From Flavonifractor porci (GTDB taxonomy: Bacteria > Bacillota > Clostridia > Oscillospirales > Oscillospiraceae), in NCBI RefSeq assembly GCF_037572415.1, contig NZ_JBBHLB010000006.1, forward strand, positions 62,001-126,000: a stretch of DNA of 64,000 bases, written 5' to 3'. The translations under genes and the position numbers were made by a program. The first letter of the stretch is position 1. Every line of letters begins with the position of its first letter. Below the pieces are notes generated by a model. It saw only the letters and a program-made list of their open reading frames with translations. It was not told where the DNA came from and did not search any database. Shown one piece after another: positions 8,744 to 16,284 of the stretch.

Positions 8744-9937
8744 TCAGGCTTCGCAGATCACGCCGTCTGCCTTCAGCTGCTGGAGCTTGGCCTCGTCATA
8801 GCCCAGTCCGCTGAGCACCGCGTGGGTATCGCCGCCCACCAGGGGAGCGCCCTTCTCGATGGTGCCGGGGGTCTTCATCAGCTTGACCGTGGTGCCGGGG
8901 ATGGTCACCTTGCCGGCACCGGCGTCCTCCACCTCCACCAGCATCTCGCGCACCTTGATGTGCTCGCTGGCCATGGCGTCGGGCACGGTATAAACGGCGG
9001 CGCAGGGCAGCTTGGCCTCCCGCAGGGTGGCCTCCATCTCGAACTTCTCCCGCTGAGAAGTAACGGCCTCCAGCTCAGCCTTCAGGCCGCACTCATAGTG
9101 GTCGCCGCGGGACTCATTGGTCATATACAGCTCGTTTTCCGCCAGATCGGTCATGCCCAGGGCACAGCAGAACTTCTGCCACTGGTTATCGGTGGAGATA
9201 CCCACGGACAGGAACCCGTCCTTGGCCTTCAGAGTATCGTAGGGAGAGATGGAAGGATAGGAGTTGCCGGTACGGGGCAGCACCTTGCCGTTGATGTTGT
9301 ACACCCAGGGGCCGGTCTCCATCATGGCAAACAGGCAGTCCAGCTCGGACAGGTCGATCATCTGACCCTGGCCGGTCTTATACTTGTGAATGAGGGCCAG
9401 GTTGATGCTGGTGGCCAGATAGGCGGCGCTGATGTGGTTGGCCACGCGGCAGCCCACGGGGGTGGCCGGGCCGTCGGCAAAGCCGGTGCGGTCCATGTAG
9501 CCGCCGATGGCCTGGATGGTCAGGTCGTCCGCCTTCTTGTTCTTGCGGGGACCGGTCAGCCCGAAGGGAGAGAGGGCGGCATAGATCAGGTCGGGCTTGA
9601 TCTCCTTCAGCGACTCATAGTCCAGGCCGTACTTCTCCATCTCGCCCACAGGCAGGTTTTCGCAGACCACATCGGCGCTCTTCACCAGGTCCAGGATGAC
9701 CTGCTTGCCGGCCTCCGTGGTGTAGTCCACACAGACGCCCTCCTTGCCACGGTTCATGTAAGTAAAATAGACGCTGTGGCCATTTTGCATGGGGGCCCAC
9801 TCACGGGCAGGATCGGGGCGGTCCGCCCGCTCCACTTTGATCACCTTGGCGCCAAAGTCCGCCAGGATCATAGTAGCCACACTGCCTGCGTGCCGCTGCG
9901 TAAAATCAATGATTGTCACGCCATCCAATGCCTTCAT
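8744..9937 (-). CDS. family III CoA-transferase (CaiB/BaiF type), catalytic Asp replaced by Asn
   Basis: First gene of the operon. The ATG at 9937 sits 7 nt after AAAGGAA; the ATG two codons earlier is too close to that site. 397 residues with VTIIDFTQRHAGS, GAKVIKVERAD and TGQGQMIDLSELDCL. The position equivalent to the nucleophilic Asp is Asn167 (RVANHISAAYLATS). Asn is a poor nucleophile, so this subunit is probably structural or substrate-binding, paired with the Asp-bearing paralogue immediately downstream. A sigma-54 promoter lies about 55 nt upstream of the start. Confidence 0.86.
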   Translation of the reverse strand: MKALDGVTIIDFTQRHAGSVATMILADFGAKVIKVERADRPDPAREWAPMQNGHSVYFTYMNRGKEGVCVDYTTEAGKQVILDLVKSADVVCENLPVGEMEKYGLDYESLKEIKPDLIYAALSPFGLTGPRKNKKADDLTIQAIGGYMDRTGFADGPATPVGCRVANHISAAYLATSINLALIHKYKTGQGQMIDLSELDCLFAMMETGPWVYNINGKVLPRTGNSYPSISPYDTLKAKDGFLSVGISTDNQWQKFCCALGMTDLAENELYMTNESRGDHYECGLKAELEAVTSQREKFEMEATLREAKLPCAAVYTVPDAMASEHIKVREMLVEVEDAGAGKVTIPGTTVKLMKTPGTIEKGAPLVGGDTHAVLSGLGYDEAKLQQLKADGVICEA

Positions 9938-10003
9938 AGTCATTTCCTTTCTTGATCTCTCTAAATATTTTTGTGCGTGCGGTCGTCTCGGCCCAATACA
10001 TCT

Positions 10004-10019
10004 AGCATCCGGCGTGCCA
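10004..10019 (-). promoter_or_regulatory. sigma-54 (-24/-12) promoter of the CoA-transferase operon
   Basis: On the minus strand the sequence is TGGCACGCCGGATGCT, against the consensus TGGCAC-N5-TTGCW, with one mismatch and the required GG-N10-GC spacing. The predicted transcript start is near 9993, about 56 nt before the first ATG. The divergent neighbour encodes a sigma-54 activator. Confidence 0.85.
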
Positions 10020-10135
10020 AATATCTCTGGTTAATCTGATTTTGTTAAAAAAATATCATTTGTCCCCAAATTGCAAAATATCCACTCTTGTTTCTTCTTT
10101 TTTCAACCCGCCTCACAGGGGGATTTTCCCAAAAA

Positions 10136-10187
10136 GTGAATCATTTTTAAAAACGCCGTCGCCCTGTATTTTCATAAATGGTTCACT
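10136..10187. promoter_or_regulatory. candidate upstream activator site: inverted GTGAAYCA half-sites
   Basis: GTGAATCA (10136-10143) and TGGTTCAC (10180-10187) form an inverted pair with centres 44 bp apart, about four helical turns. They lie roughly 120-170 bp upstream of the -24 element, the usual enhancer distance. A like pair occurs upstream of the second sigma-54 promoter at 21.7 kb. The rest of the 370-bp divergent spacer is AT-rich with no other gene. Confidence 0.55.
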
Positions 10188-10233
10188 CCTTTTATTTCAT
10201 CCCATTTTTTATATTTTTATCCTGTTTTTTAGC

Positions 10234-10262
10234 TTGAAAACCAGATAAACATATGATATTCT
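10234..10262 (+). promoter_or_regulatory. predicted vegetative promoter of the sigma-54 activator gene
   Basis: TTGAAA (10234-10239), 17 nt, TATTCT (10257-10262) upstream of the activator's AAGGAG site and ATG at 10314. This is a reasonable sigma-70/A promoter, so the activator is probably made independently of sigma-54. Confidence 0.5.
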
Positions 10263-10313
10263 AACAAAAAATGCTGGTGGTCGTCTCGTCTTTTTCCACA
10301 AAGGAGCAGCGCT

Positions 10314-12995
10314 ATGATTAACCGCAATATTTTCCTTCATATGCCTCAGGAAATGCTCTCCGCCATTCTGGAGCAGCTTCCCAACCCCGTCTACGCCATA
10401 CAGGACGACTATACGGTCCTGTATGCCAACCGGGAGGCCCAGACGGTGCTGAACGTACATCCCGGCACCCGGTTGACCGATGAGGACGGGGTCTTGATGG
10501 CTCCGGGCTGGGAGCGGGGAGAACTGCTCTCCCAGGAGACGGGAATCCAGGATATCTATCGCGTCACCATTGGTGGGATCCGATACCTGTGCTTCCAGAA
10601 GTACATCTCAGAGGATATGGACAAATCCATCTTTTCCGTGGTGAGCGTCCAGCGGGAGGAGCAGGCCTACGACCTCTATTTTGACTGCAAGCGCGATTCC
10701 GGTCTCAATTCCGGAGAGCGGCGTTTTCTCTCCTGCTCCGCCCAGATGGAGCCTGTGCTCCGCAGCTGTGAGCGCTGCGCGCCCAGCGATCTGCCCATGC
10801 TCCTGCTGGGAGAATCCGGCTCGGGCAAGACCATGCTGGCTGAATATGTGCACCGTCTCAGCAACCGGCGCAGCGGCCCCTTCCTTGTTGTAAACTGCGC
10901 CGCCATCGCCAAGGATCTGTTGGAGTCGGAGCTTTTTGGCTATGCGCCCTACGCCTTTACCAACGCCTCTCCCAAGGGGAAAAAGGGCCTCTTTGAGCTG
11001 GCCAACGGCGGTACCCTCCTCTTGGACGAGATCGGAGATATGCCTCTGGAGCTGCAGGCCAAAATCCTTACCGCGGTGGAAAACCAGACCATTCTCCCCG
11101 TGGGCGGTCAGGAGTATCGTCCCATAGACGTACGCATTCTGGCCGCCACCAATAAGGATCTGACCGAACTGGTACGGCAGGGAGCGTTCCGGGAGGACCT
11201 GCTGTGGCGGCTGAATACGGTGGAAGTCCGCATTCCCCCTCTGCGGGAGCGCCCCAACGATGTGCTCTATATGGCCAACCATTTCCGCAATGCGTACAAC
11301 GAACACAACGGTACCGACCTGCGCTTCACGCCGGAGCTCCAGCAATTTCTGCGGGAGTACGACTGGCCGGGCAATGTGCGCCAGCTGAAAAATACGGTGG
11401 AGAAAATGCTCTTTATGGCCCGGGATATGCAAATTCCCCTCTCCGCCGCCAGAGGGCTTTTCGGCAGCCGCGGCACCCAGTCCTCCACCGCAACCTACGC
11501 TCAGCGCATTGAGGAGCGGGAGCGCCGGTTTATCCAGACCCAGTACCGCCGGTACCCCTCCACCCGCAAGCTGGCCGCCGCTCTTCAGGTGAGCCAGAGC
11601 ACCGCTACCCGTCTGATCCGCAAGTACATTACCCCGCCGGAGGGCCACAATACCCTTTCGGCCATTACAGAGCACATCCGGCAGGAAAATGCCGCCGGTC
11701 GCCTGACGCAGCAGCAGTTCTTCATGATCCTGGACGTGATCCCCAACCGGATCTGTGTTGTGGACCAGGACCTGGTGTGCATCGCAAAGCGCTACCAGGG
11801 CGAATCGGACGACAGTTCCGCCTCCCCCGACACCTTCCTGACCACCGCCATGTACCGGGCCGGATATAAAATGGCGGGCATCAAGGGCAGCCCCATTGTT
11901 CTGGAGTACCTGACCACCTCGGGCAAGCAGCGCCAGACCATGATCGCGCCCATCAACGATATCGTGGGCAAAGGGCTCTTCTACGTCAGCGCCACACAGA
12001 TCCATTTCAGCCAGGAGACCATTCAGCGACGTATGGAGATCTGCCGCAAGAAGCGCCGCATCCATGTGGGCAGCAAGGACTTTGTATTCTTCGGCGTATC
12101 CCCCGAGATGAATCTGTTCCTCCAGGATGCTGTGCGGTCCGGCTGGCAGGACTTGTCGGTCCTGATCCGCGGAGAATCCGGCACAGGAAAAAGCGTGTTT
12201 GCCCGCTATATCCATGAGGTGGGCAGCCGCCGGGACGGGCCCTTTGTCTCCATCAACTGCGCCAGCATTCCCCAGAATCTGATCGAGTCCGAGCTGTTCG
12301 GCTACGAGAAGGGCGCCTTTACCGGCGCGGGACCCCAGGGCCGCAAGGGCCTGTTTGAAATGGCCAACGGCGGCACCCTCTTCCTGGACGAGATCGGCGA
12401 CCTGCCCCTCAGCGCCCAGGCCAAATTCCTGGACGTGATCGAAAACAAGCGTTTTATCCCAGTGGGCGGCAGCAAGGTGGTCAACGCCGACGTGCGTATC
12501 ATCTGCGCCACCAACCAGGACCTGCAGCAGCTGATCCAGCAAAAGAAGTTCCGGGAGGATCTTTACTGGCGCATCAACGTCATTGAGCTTCAGATCCCCT
12601 CCCTCCGCAACCGGGATGATGACATCGAGCGCTACGCGGAATTCTTCCTGGAGCAGTCCATTGACCGTTACGGCGCCAAAAAGCGCTTCTCCCCCGATGT
12701 GATGAGCCTGTTCCTGCTTTACAGCTGGCCGGGCAACCTGCGCCAGCTGGCCAATGTGGTGGAGCGCAGCTATATCATGTCCGAGGGCAGCGTGATTCTG
12801 CCGGAGGATCTGCCTGCCGAATTCCAGAATACCCAGGACACCTCTGCCGCCCTACAGTTCAGCGAGATGCAGCGGCGCTGGGACAACGAGATCATCTCCG
12901 ACGCCCTCAGCCGCTACGGCACTGCTCAGGAGGCGGCGGCCGCCCTCTCCGTCAGCAATGCCACTGTGTCCCGCAAGCGGGCCAATCTGTCCTGA
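10314..12995 (+). CDS. tandem (two-module) sigma-54-dependent transcriptional activator
   Basis: 893 residues, about twice the usual size: two complete PAS-like / AAA+ / HTH modules in one chain. Module 1: sensory region 1-130, Walker A GESGSGKT (166-173), Walker B-like GGTLLLDEIGD (232-242), HTH about 413-436. Module 2: sensory region about 465-570, Walker A GESGTGKS (620-627), GGTLFLDEIGD (686-696), HTH about 866-888. The sigma-54-contacting GAFTGA loop is intact in module 2 (667-672) but reads YAFTNA (213-218) in module 1. Module 1 should bind and perhaps hydrolyse ATP yet not remodel the holoenzyme. It is divergent from the CoA-transferase operon and is the obvious activator of the two sigma-54 promoters in this window. 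The different sensory halves may read two ligands. Confidence 0.92.
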   Translation: MINRNIFLHMPQEMLSAILEQLPNPVYAIQDDYTVLYANREAQTVLNVHPGTRLTDEDGVLMAPGWERGELLSQETGIQDIYRVTIGGIRYLCFQKYISEDMDKSIFSVVSVQREEQAYDLYFDCKRDSGLNSGERRFLSCSAQMEPVLRSCERCAPSDLPMLLLGESGSGKTMLAEYVHRLSNRRSGPFLVVNCAAIAKDLLESELFGYAPYAFTNASPKGKKGLFELANGGTLLLDEIGDMPLELQAKILTAVENQTILPVGGQEYRPIDVRILAATNKDLTELVRQGAFREDLLWRLNTVEVRIPPLRERPNDVLYMANHFRNAYNEHNGTDLRFTPELQQFLREYDWPGNVRQLKNTVEKMLFMARDMQIPLSAARGLFGSRGTQSSTATYAQRIEERERRFIQTQYRRYPSTRKLAAALQVSQSTATRLIRKYITPPEGHNTLSAITEHIRQENAAGRLTQQQFFMILDVIPNRICVVDQDLVCIAKRYQGESDDSSASPDTFLTTAMYRAGYKMAGIKGSPIVLEYLTTSGKQRQTMIAPINDIVGKGLFYVSATQIHFSQETIQRRMEICRKKRRIHVGSKDFVFFGVSPEMNLFLQDAVRSGWQDLSVLIRGESGTGKSVFARYIHEVGSRRDGPFVSINCASIPQNLIESELFGYEKGAFTGAGPQGRKGLFEMANGGTLFLDEIGDLPLSAQAKFLDVIENKRFIPVGGSKVVNADVRIICATNQDLQQLIQQKKFREDLYWRINVIELQIPSLRNRDDDIERYAEFFLEQSIDRYGAKKRFSPDVMSLFLLYSWPGNLRQLANVVERSYIMSEGSVILPEDLPAEFQNTQDTSAALQFSEMQRRWDNEIISDALSRYGTAQEAAAALSVSNATVSRKRANLS

Positions 12996-13000
12996 ATGAT

Positions 13001-13032
13001 TCCCCCTCGACTCCTTGCGAGCCGAGGGGGAA
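13001..13032 (+). terminator. hairpin after the activator gene
   Basis: CCCCCTCG pairs with CGAGGGGG just after the activator's stop codon. Only a loose T-containing stretch (GCATATTTATT) follows, so termination is probably partial. Confidence 0.4.
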
Positions 13033-13067
13033 GGCATATTTATTACATAGAGAAAGGAACGATATCC

Positions 13068-13928
13068 ATGCGTTTGACCGCAGAACAGGCTTGTTTGAAA
13101 GTGGATTATGATAAATGTACCAAATGTGGTCTGTGTACCAAGATCTGCTGGACCCACGCCATGGTCAAGGATCAGGAGGGCCGTCCGGTCATGAGCCAGA
13201 CCGATCCCAGCGACAGCTGGCACAGCTGCTGGGCCTGCCAGAGATGTATGGCCGTCTGCCCCACCGGCGCCCTGAGCATCTGCGGCAAGGACCCTGCCCA
13301 CAGCGTGCTTACCGCCCACCGTCCCTCTCCCCAGGCCGTGGAGACCCTCATGCTCACCCGCCGCACCTGCCGGAACTACAAGGACGAGGACGTAGACCCC
13401 GCCACTCTGGCCCACATTCTGAAAATCGTAGGCAACGCGCCCAGCGGCGGCTGCCACCAGCAGGTGGAGTTCACCACCTTCCCGGATAAGGAGGCCTTCG
13501 CCCGGTTCAAGACCTATTTCTGGCAGCGGGTGCAGGAAAATGCCGAGCAGGGCATTTTTCCGGAGGGCTTTAACGCCAAGGACTTCGCACTGGTCAAAAA
13601 AGGCATGGACCACGGCAAGGACGTGATCTTCCGCGGGGCCCCCAACCTGCTGCTGATCCACGCCGCCATGGACCGGGGCGACTGGGTGGTGGACACCGGG
13701 ATCGCCATGAGCTATGCCGAACTGCTCTTTAACGCCTATGGTCTGGGTACCGTTGTGGCCTCCTTCGCGGGAGCCGCCCTGAAGAAGCTGCCCGATGTGC
13801 GGGCCAGACTGGGCATCCCGGAGCATCACTTCCTCCAGTGCCCGCTGATCTTCGGCGTCCCCGCCATCACCTTCCCCCGGGGCGTGCAGCGCTTCGACCA
13901 TCTCAAAGTACACACCGTGGATTTTTGA
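13068..13928 (+). CDS. ferredoxin-nitroreductase fusion
   Basis: 286 residues from the ATG at 13068 (AGAAAGGAAC upstream). The N-terminus has two 4Fe-4S sites: C17-x2-C20-x2-C23-x3-C27 (followed by Trp instead of Pro) and C54-x2-C57-x2-C60-x3-C64-Pro. From about residue 90 it is a nitroreductase-like FMN domain (TRRTCRNYKDEDVDPATLAHIL, NAPSGGCHQQVEF, then GLGTVVASF). Such fusions are flavin oxidoreductases fed by ferredoxin in anaerobes; the natural substrate is unknown. It follows the sigma-54 activator in the same direction and may be an accessory redox enzyme of the locus. Confidence 0.85.
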   Translation: MRLTAEQACLKVDYDKCTKCGLCTKICWTHAMVKDQEGRPVMSQTDPSDSWHSCWACQRCMAVCPTGALSICGKDPAHSVLTAHRPSPQAVETLMLTRRTCRNYKDEDVDPATLAHILKIVGNAPSGGCHQQVEFTTFPDKEAFARFKTYFWQRVQENAEQGIFPEGFNAKDFALVKKGMDHGKDVIFRGAPNLLLIHAAMDRGDWVVDTGIAMSYAELLFNAYGLGTVVASFAGAALKKLPDVRARLGIPEHHFLQCPLIFGVPAITFPRGVQRFDHLKVHTVDF

Positions 13929-13939
13929 TCCTTCTGCTT

Positions 13940-13986
13940 TTACAAAAACAGAACGGCCCCGCCTGGATCCAGGCGGGGCCGTTCTG
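13940..13986 (-). terminator. intrinsic terminator of the butyryl-CoA operon
   Basis: A 38-nt perfect palindrome (CAGAACGGCCCCGCCTGG and its complement, 13949-13986) lies 41 bp after the hbd stop. It is followed on the minus strand by TTTTTGT. It also ends the convergent nitroreductase region. Confidence 0.85.
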
Positions 13987-14027
13987 CTGTAAAGGGGAGA
14001 AAGGGGAATTAGGAAGTCACCTCAAAC

Positions 14028-14873
14028 TTAATACCGGAAAAAGCCGATGCCGGTCTTGCGGCCCAGCTTGCCGGCGCGCACCATCTTCCGCAGCAGCAGA
14101 GAGGCGCGGTACTTGGGATCGTGAGTCTCGTTGTACAGGGTGTCCATGATGGCCAGGCACACGTCCAGGCCGATCAGATCGCCCAGAGCCAGGGGGCCCA
14201 TGGGATGGTTGCAGCCCAGCTTCATGGCGGTGTCAATGCCCTCGGCGGTAGCCACGCCGGTGTACAGCAGATCGATGCCCTCGTTGATCATGGGGATCAG
14301 GATCTTGTTGACCACGAAGCCGGGGGCCTCGTTCACCTCAACAGGCTCCTTACCGATGGCCACGGAGATGTCGTGCACGGCCTGATAGGTCTCATCGGAG
14401 GTGTGGGCACCCCGGATGACCTCCACCAGCTTCATCACGGTGGCGGGGTTAAAGAAGTGCATACCGATGAACTTGTCGGGGCGCTTGGTAGCGGCGGCAA
14501 TGGCGGTGATGGAGATGGAAGAGGTATTGGAGGCCAGAATGGTCTCAGGCTTGCAGATGCTGTCCAGCTCGGCAAAGATGCTCTTCTTAATGTCCAGGTT
14601 CTCCACAGCGGCTTCCACCACCAGGTCGGCGTCGGCGGCCAGGCCCATATCGGTGGTAAAGGTCATGTGGCTCAGCAGCTCGGCCTTGCCGGCCTCGTCC
14701 ATCTTGCCCTTGGACACCAGCTTGTCCAGGCCCTTGTTCAGGCGGGCCTCGGAGGCCTTAATAATGTCGTCGCTGATATCACGCACCACAACGTCAAAGT
14801 TCTTCTTGGCAAAGGCCTGAGCAATGTCCAGGCCCATGGTGCCGCTGCCGATTACAACAATTTTGGCGCTCAT
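14028..14873 (-). CDS. hbd: 3-hydroxybutyryl-CoA dehydrogenase
   Basis: 281 residues, the usual length. It reduces acetoacetyl-CoA to 3-hydroxybutyryl-CoA in butyrate synthesis. The Rossmann motif GSGTMG is at 9-14; the catalytic region MHFFNPATVMKLVEVI and the EAPGFVVNKILIPMINE helix are intact; the C-terminal domain includes NHPMGPLALGDLIGLD. The ATG at 14873 follows GGAGGG; the longer upstream open frame is chance. It is the last gene of the bcd-MBL-etfB-etfA-thl-crt operon, separated from crt by repeats. Confidence 0.95.
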   Translation of the reverse strand: MSAKIVVIGSGTMGLDIAQAFAKKNFDVVVRDISDDIIKASEARLNKGLDKLVSKGKMDEAGKAELLSHMTFTTDMGLAADADLVVEAAVENLDIKKSIFAELDSICKPETILASNTSSISITAIAAATKRPDKFIGMHFFNPATVMKLVEVIRGAHTSDETYQAVHDISVAIGKEPVEVNEAPGFVVNKILIPMINEGIDLLYTGVATAEGIDTAMKLGCNHPMGPLALGDLIGLDVCLAIMDTLYNETHDPKYRASLLLRKMVRAGKLGRKTGIGFFRY

Positions 14874-14897
14874 AATAAACCCTCCAAACGGATGATT

Positions 14898-14970
14898 GAA
14901 CTGATATCTGAGCCGGAGAGGGCCTCTGTGCTGTGCTGCCCGCCATGCCCAGAGGTGCTCTCCGGTCTCG
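14898..14970 (-). other. long stem-loop upstream of hbd
   Basis: CCGGAGAG-GG-CCTCTG pairs with CAGAGG-TG-CTCTCCGG across a loop of about 23 nt (roughly 14911-14968). It sits between the crt-tail repeats and hbd, so it may protect or separate the distal hbd message. Confidence 0.4.
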
Positions 14971-15112
14971 TCCTGCGGCCGGTGATCCGTCCGCTGCTGA
15001 ACCGCGGCTGGGACCCGGCAGCAGGGGCCGGGTAAGTACTCACTTCCGGTCAGCTTACTTGTTCTGGAAATGCTTCTCAGCGCGCTTCTCCAGGAAAGCG
15101 CCCATGCCATCC

Positions 15113-15217
15113 CCCCACCCGGTGCTGCGCACCGCGCGGGGACCCCATGATCTCACTCAAATCGCCGGAAGTGAATTCCGTCGATTTCAAGGTTTTGGCC
15201 ACAGGCCAAAACGCTTG
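15113..15217 (-). repeat. small structured element, copy 1
   Basis: On the minus strand it starts CAAGCGTTTTGGCC and pairs with GGCCAAAACCTTG (13 bp with one bulged C). Next come a CGGAA-TTCAC-TTCCG hairpin, GGGGTCCCC, and a CGGTGC-GCA-GCACCG hairpin before CCGGGTGGGG. The same order of hairpins is found at 25126-25227 with different stem bases. Confidence 0.7.
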
Positions 15218-15333
15218 ACGGCGCAAGCGCCGGGGACTCAGCCATGGGCCGGGTAAGTACTCACTTCCGGATAGCCTACTTATTCTGGAAGTGCTTCTCA
15301 GCGCGCTTCTCCAGGAAAGCGCCCATGCCATCC

Positions 15334-15438
15334 CCCCACCCGGTGCTGCGCACCGCGCGGGGACCCCATGATCTCACTCAAATCGCCGGAAGTGAATTCC
15401 GTCGATTTCAAGGTTTTGGCCACAGGCCAAAACGCTTG
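15334..15438 (-). repeat. small structured element, copy 2
   Basis: Sequence-identical to copy 1, 221 bp away, inside the second crt-tail unit. Confidence 0.7.
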
Positions 15439-15496
15439 ACGGCGCAAGCGCCGGGGACTCAGCCATGGGCCGGGTAAGTACTCACTTCCGGTCAGC

Positions 15497-16273
15497 TTAC
15501 TTGTTCTGGAAGTGCTTCTCAGCGCGCTTCTCCAGGAAAGCGCCCATGCCTTCGTCCTTGTCGGCGGTGCCGCAGCAGACGCCGAAAGCCTCGGCCTCGA
15601 AGGCGGAGCCGGTGGCGATGTCGGTCTGCATACCCATGCGGATGCAGCGCTTGGACTCCTGCACGGCGATCTGAGCGTTGGCGCAGATGGCGTTGGCCAG
15701 CTCCATGGCCTTATCCATCAGCTCCTCGGCGGGATAGACCTCGCTGACCAGGCCGATGGCCTTGGCCTCGTCGGCCTTGATGACCTTGGCGGTCAGGATC
15801 AGCTCCATGGCCTTGGAGATGCCCACGATGCGGGGCAGCCGCTAAGTACCGGCAAAGCCAGGGGTGATACCCAGGCCCACCTCGGGCTGACCAAACTTGG
15901 CCTTCTCACTGGCCAGACGGATATCGCAGGCCATGCTCAGCTCACAGCCGCCGCCCAGAGCAAAACCGTTGATGGCGGCAATGACCGGCTTGGCCATATT
16001 CTCCAGCTTCAGGAACACACCGCCGCCGTGCACGCCGAACTTCTTGCCGTCGATGGAAGAGAAGTTCTTCATCTCGCCGATATCAGCGCCCGCCACAAAG
16101 GAACGGCCCGCGCCGGTGAGGATCATCACATAGATCTCGTCGTCGGCAGCCACCTGATCGATGACCGCGTCCAGATCGCTCAGAACCTGGCTGTTCAGCG
16201 CGTTCAGCGCCTCCTGCCGGTCAATGGTCACCACGCCAACGTGGCCCTGCTTTTCCAGCTTCACAAAACTCAT
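15497..16273 (-). pseudogene. crt: crotonase (3-hydroxybutyryl-CoA dehydratase) interrupted by an in-frame amber codon
   Basis: Read through, this is a 258-residue crotonase, normal in length and frame throughout. The catalytic Glu pair is present at 111 (GGGCELSMACD) and 131 (GQPEVGLGI). Codon 144, at 15842-15844, is TAG exactly where the family has Gln in GGTQRLPR. One C-to-T change explains it. The downstream part, RLPRIVGISKAMELILTAK to the end, is fully conserved. As it stands the product would be about 143 residues and lack the C-terminal region. It lies 11 bp downstream of thl and should dehydrate 3-hydroxybutyryl-CoA. It may be a recent null, a suppressed stop or a base-call error. 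Confidence 0.9.
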
Positions 16274-16284
16274 GTCCACAGCCC

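Larger units (their letters stand above)
15031..15550. repeat. 221-bp tandem repeat of the crt 3' end (two full units plus the gene's own end)
   Basis: Units start at 15031, 15252 and 15473 with GGTAAGTACTCACTTCCGG; the third is the real end of crt and stops matching at about 15550. Each full unit holds the last about 20 codons of crt (antisense), then an identical segment of about 140 bp with several hairpins. Within the coding part the copies differ only at synonymous positions (His CAC/CAT, Asn AAC/AAT, stop TAA/TAG). No transposase is present. Confidence 0.9.

Noticed and set aside
15077..15331. Small minus-strand reading frame of 84 codons inside the crt-tail repeats
   Set aside because: It is made of an out-of-frame crt tail and the structured spacer; composition is Arg/Ser-rich and it has no ribosome binding site.
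15031..15550. CRISPR array
   Set aside because: The 221-bp units are far too long, contain gene fragments and lack a repeat-spacer pattern; no cas genes are nearby.
15842..15844. Amber codon of crt read as pyrrolysine or as a general sense codon
   Set aside because: TAG is used as a normal stop at 37195-37197 and 53019-53021. The family residue is Gln, not a methylamine-type active site, and no pylTS genes are in the window. A simple C-to-T change is more likely.
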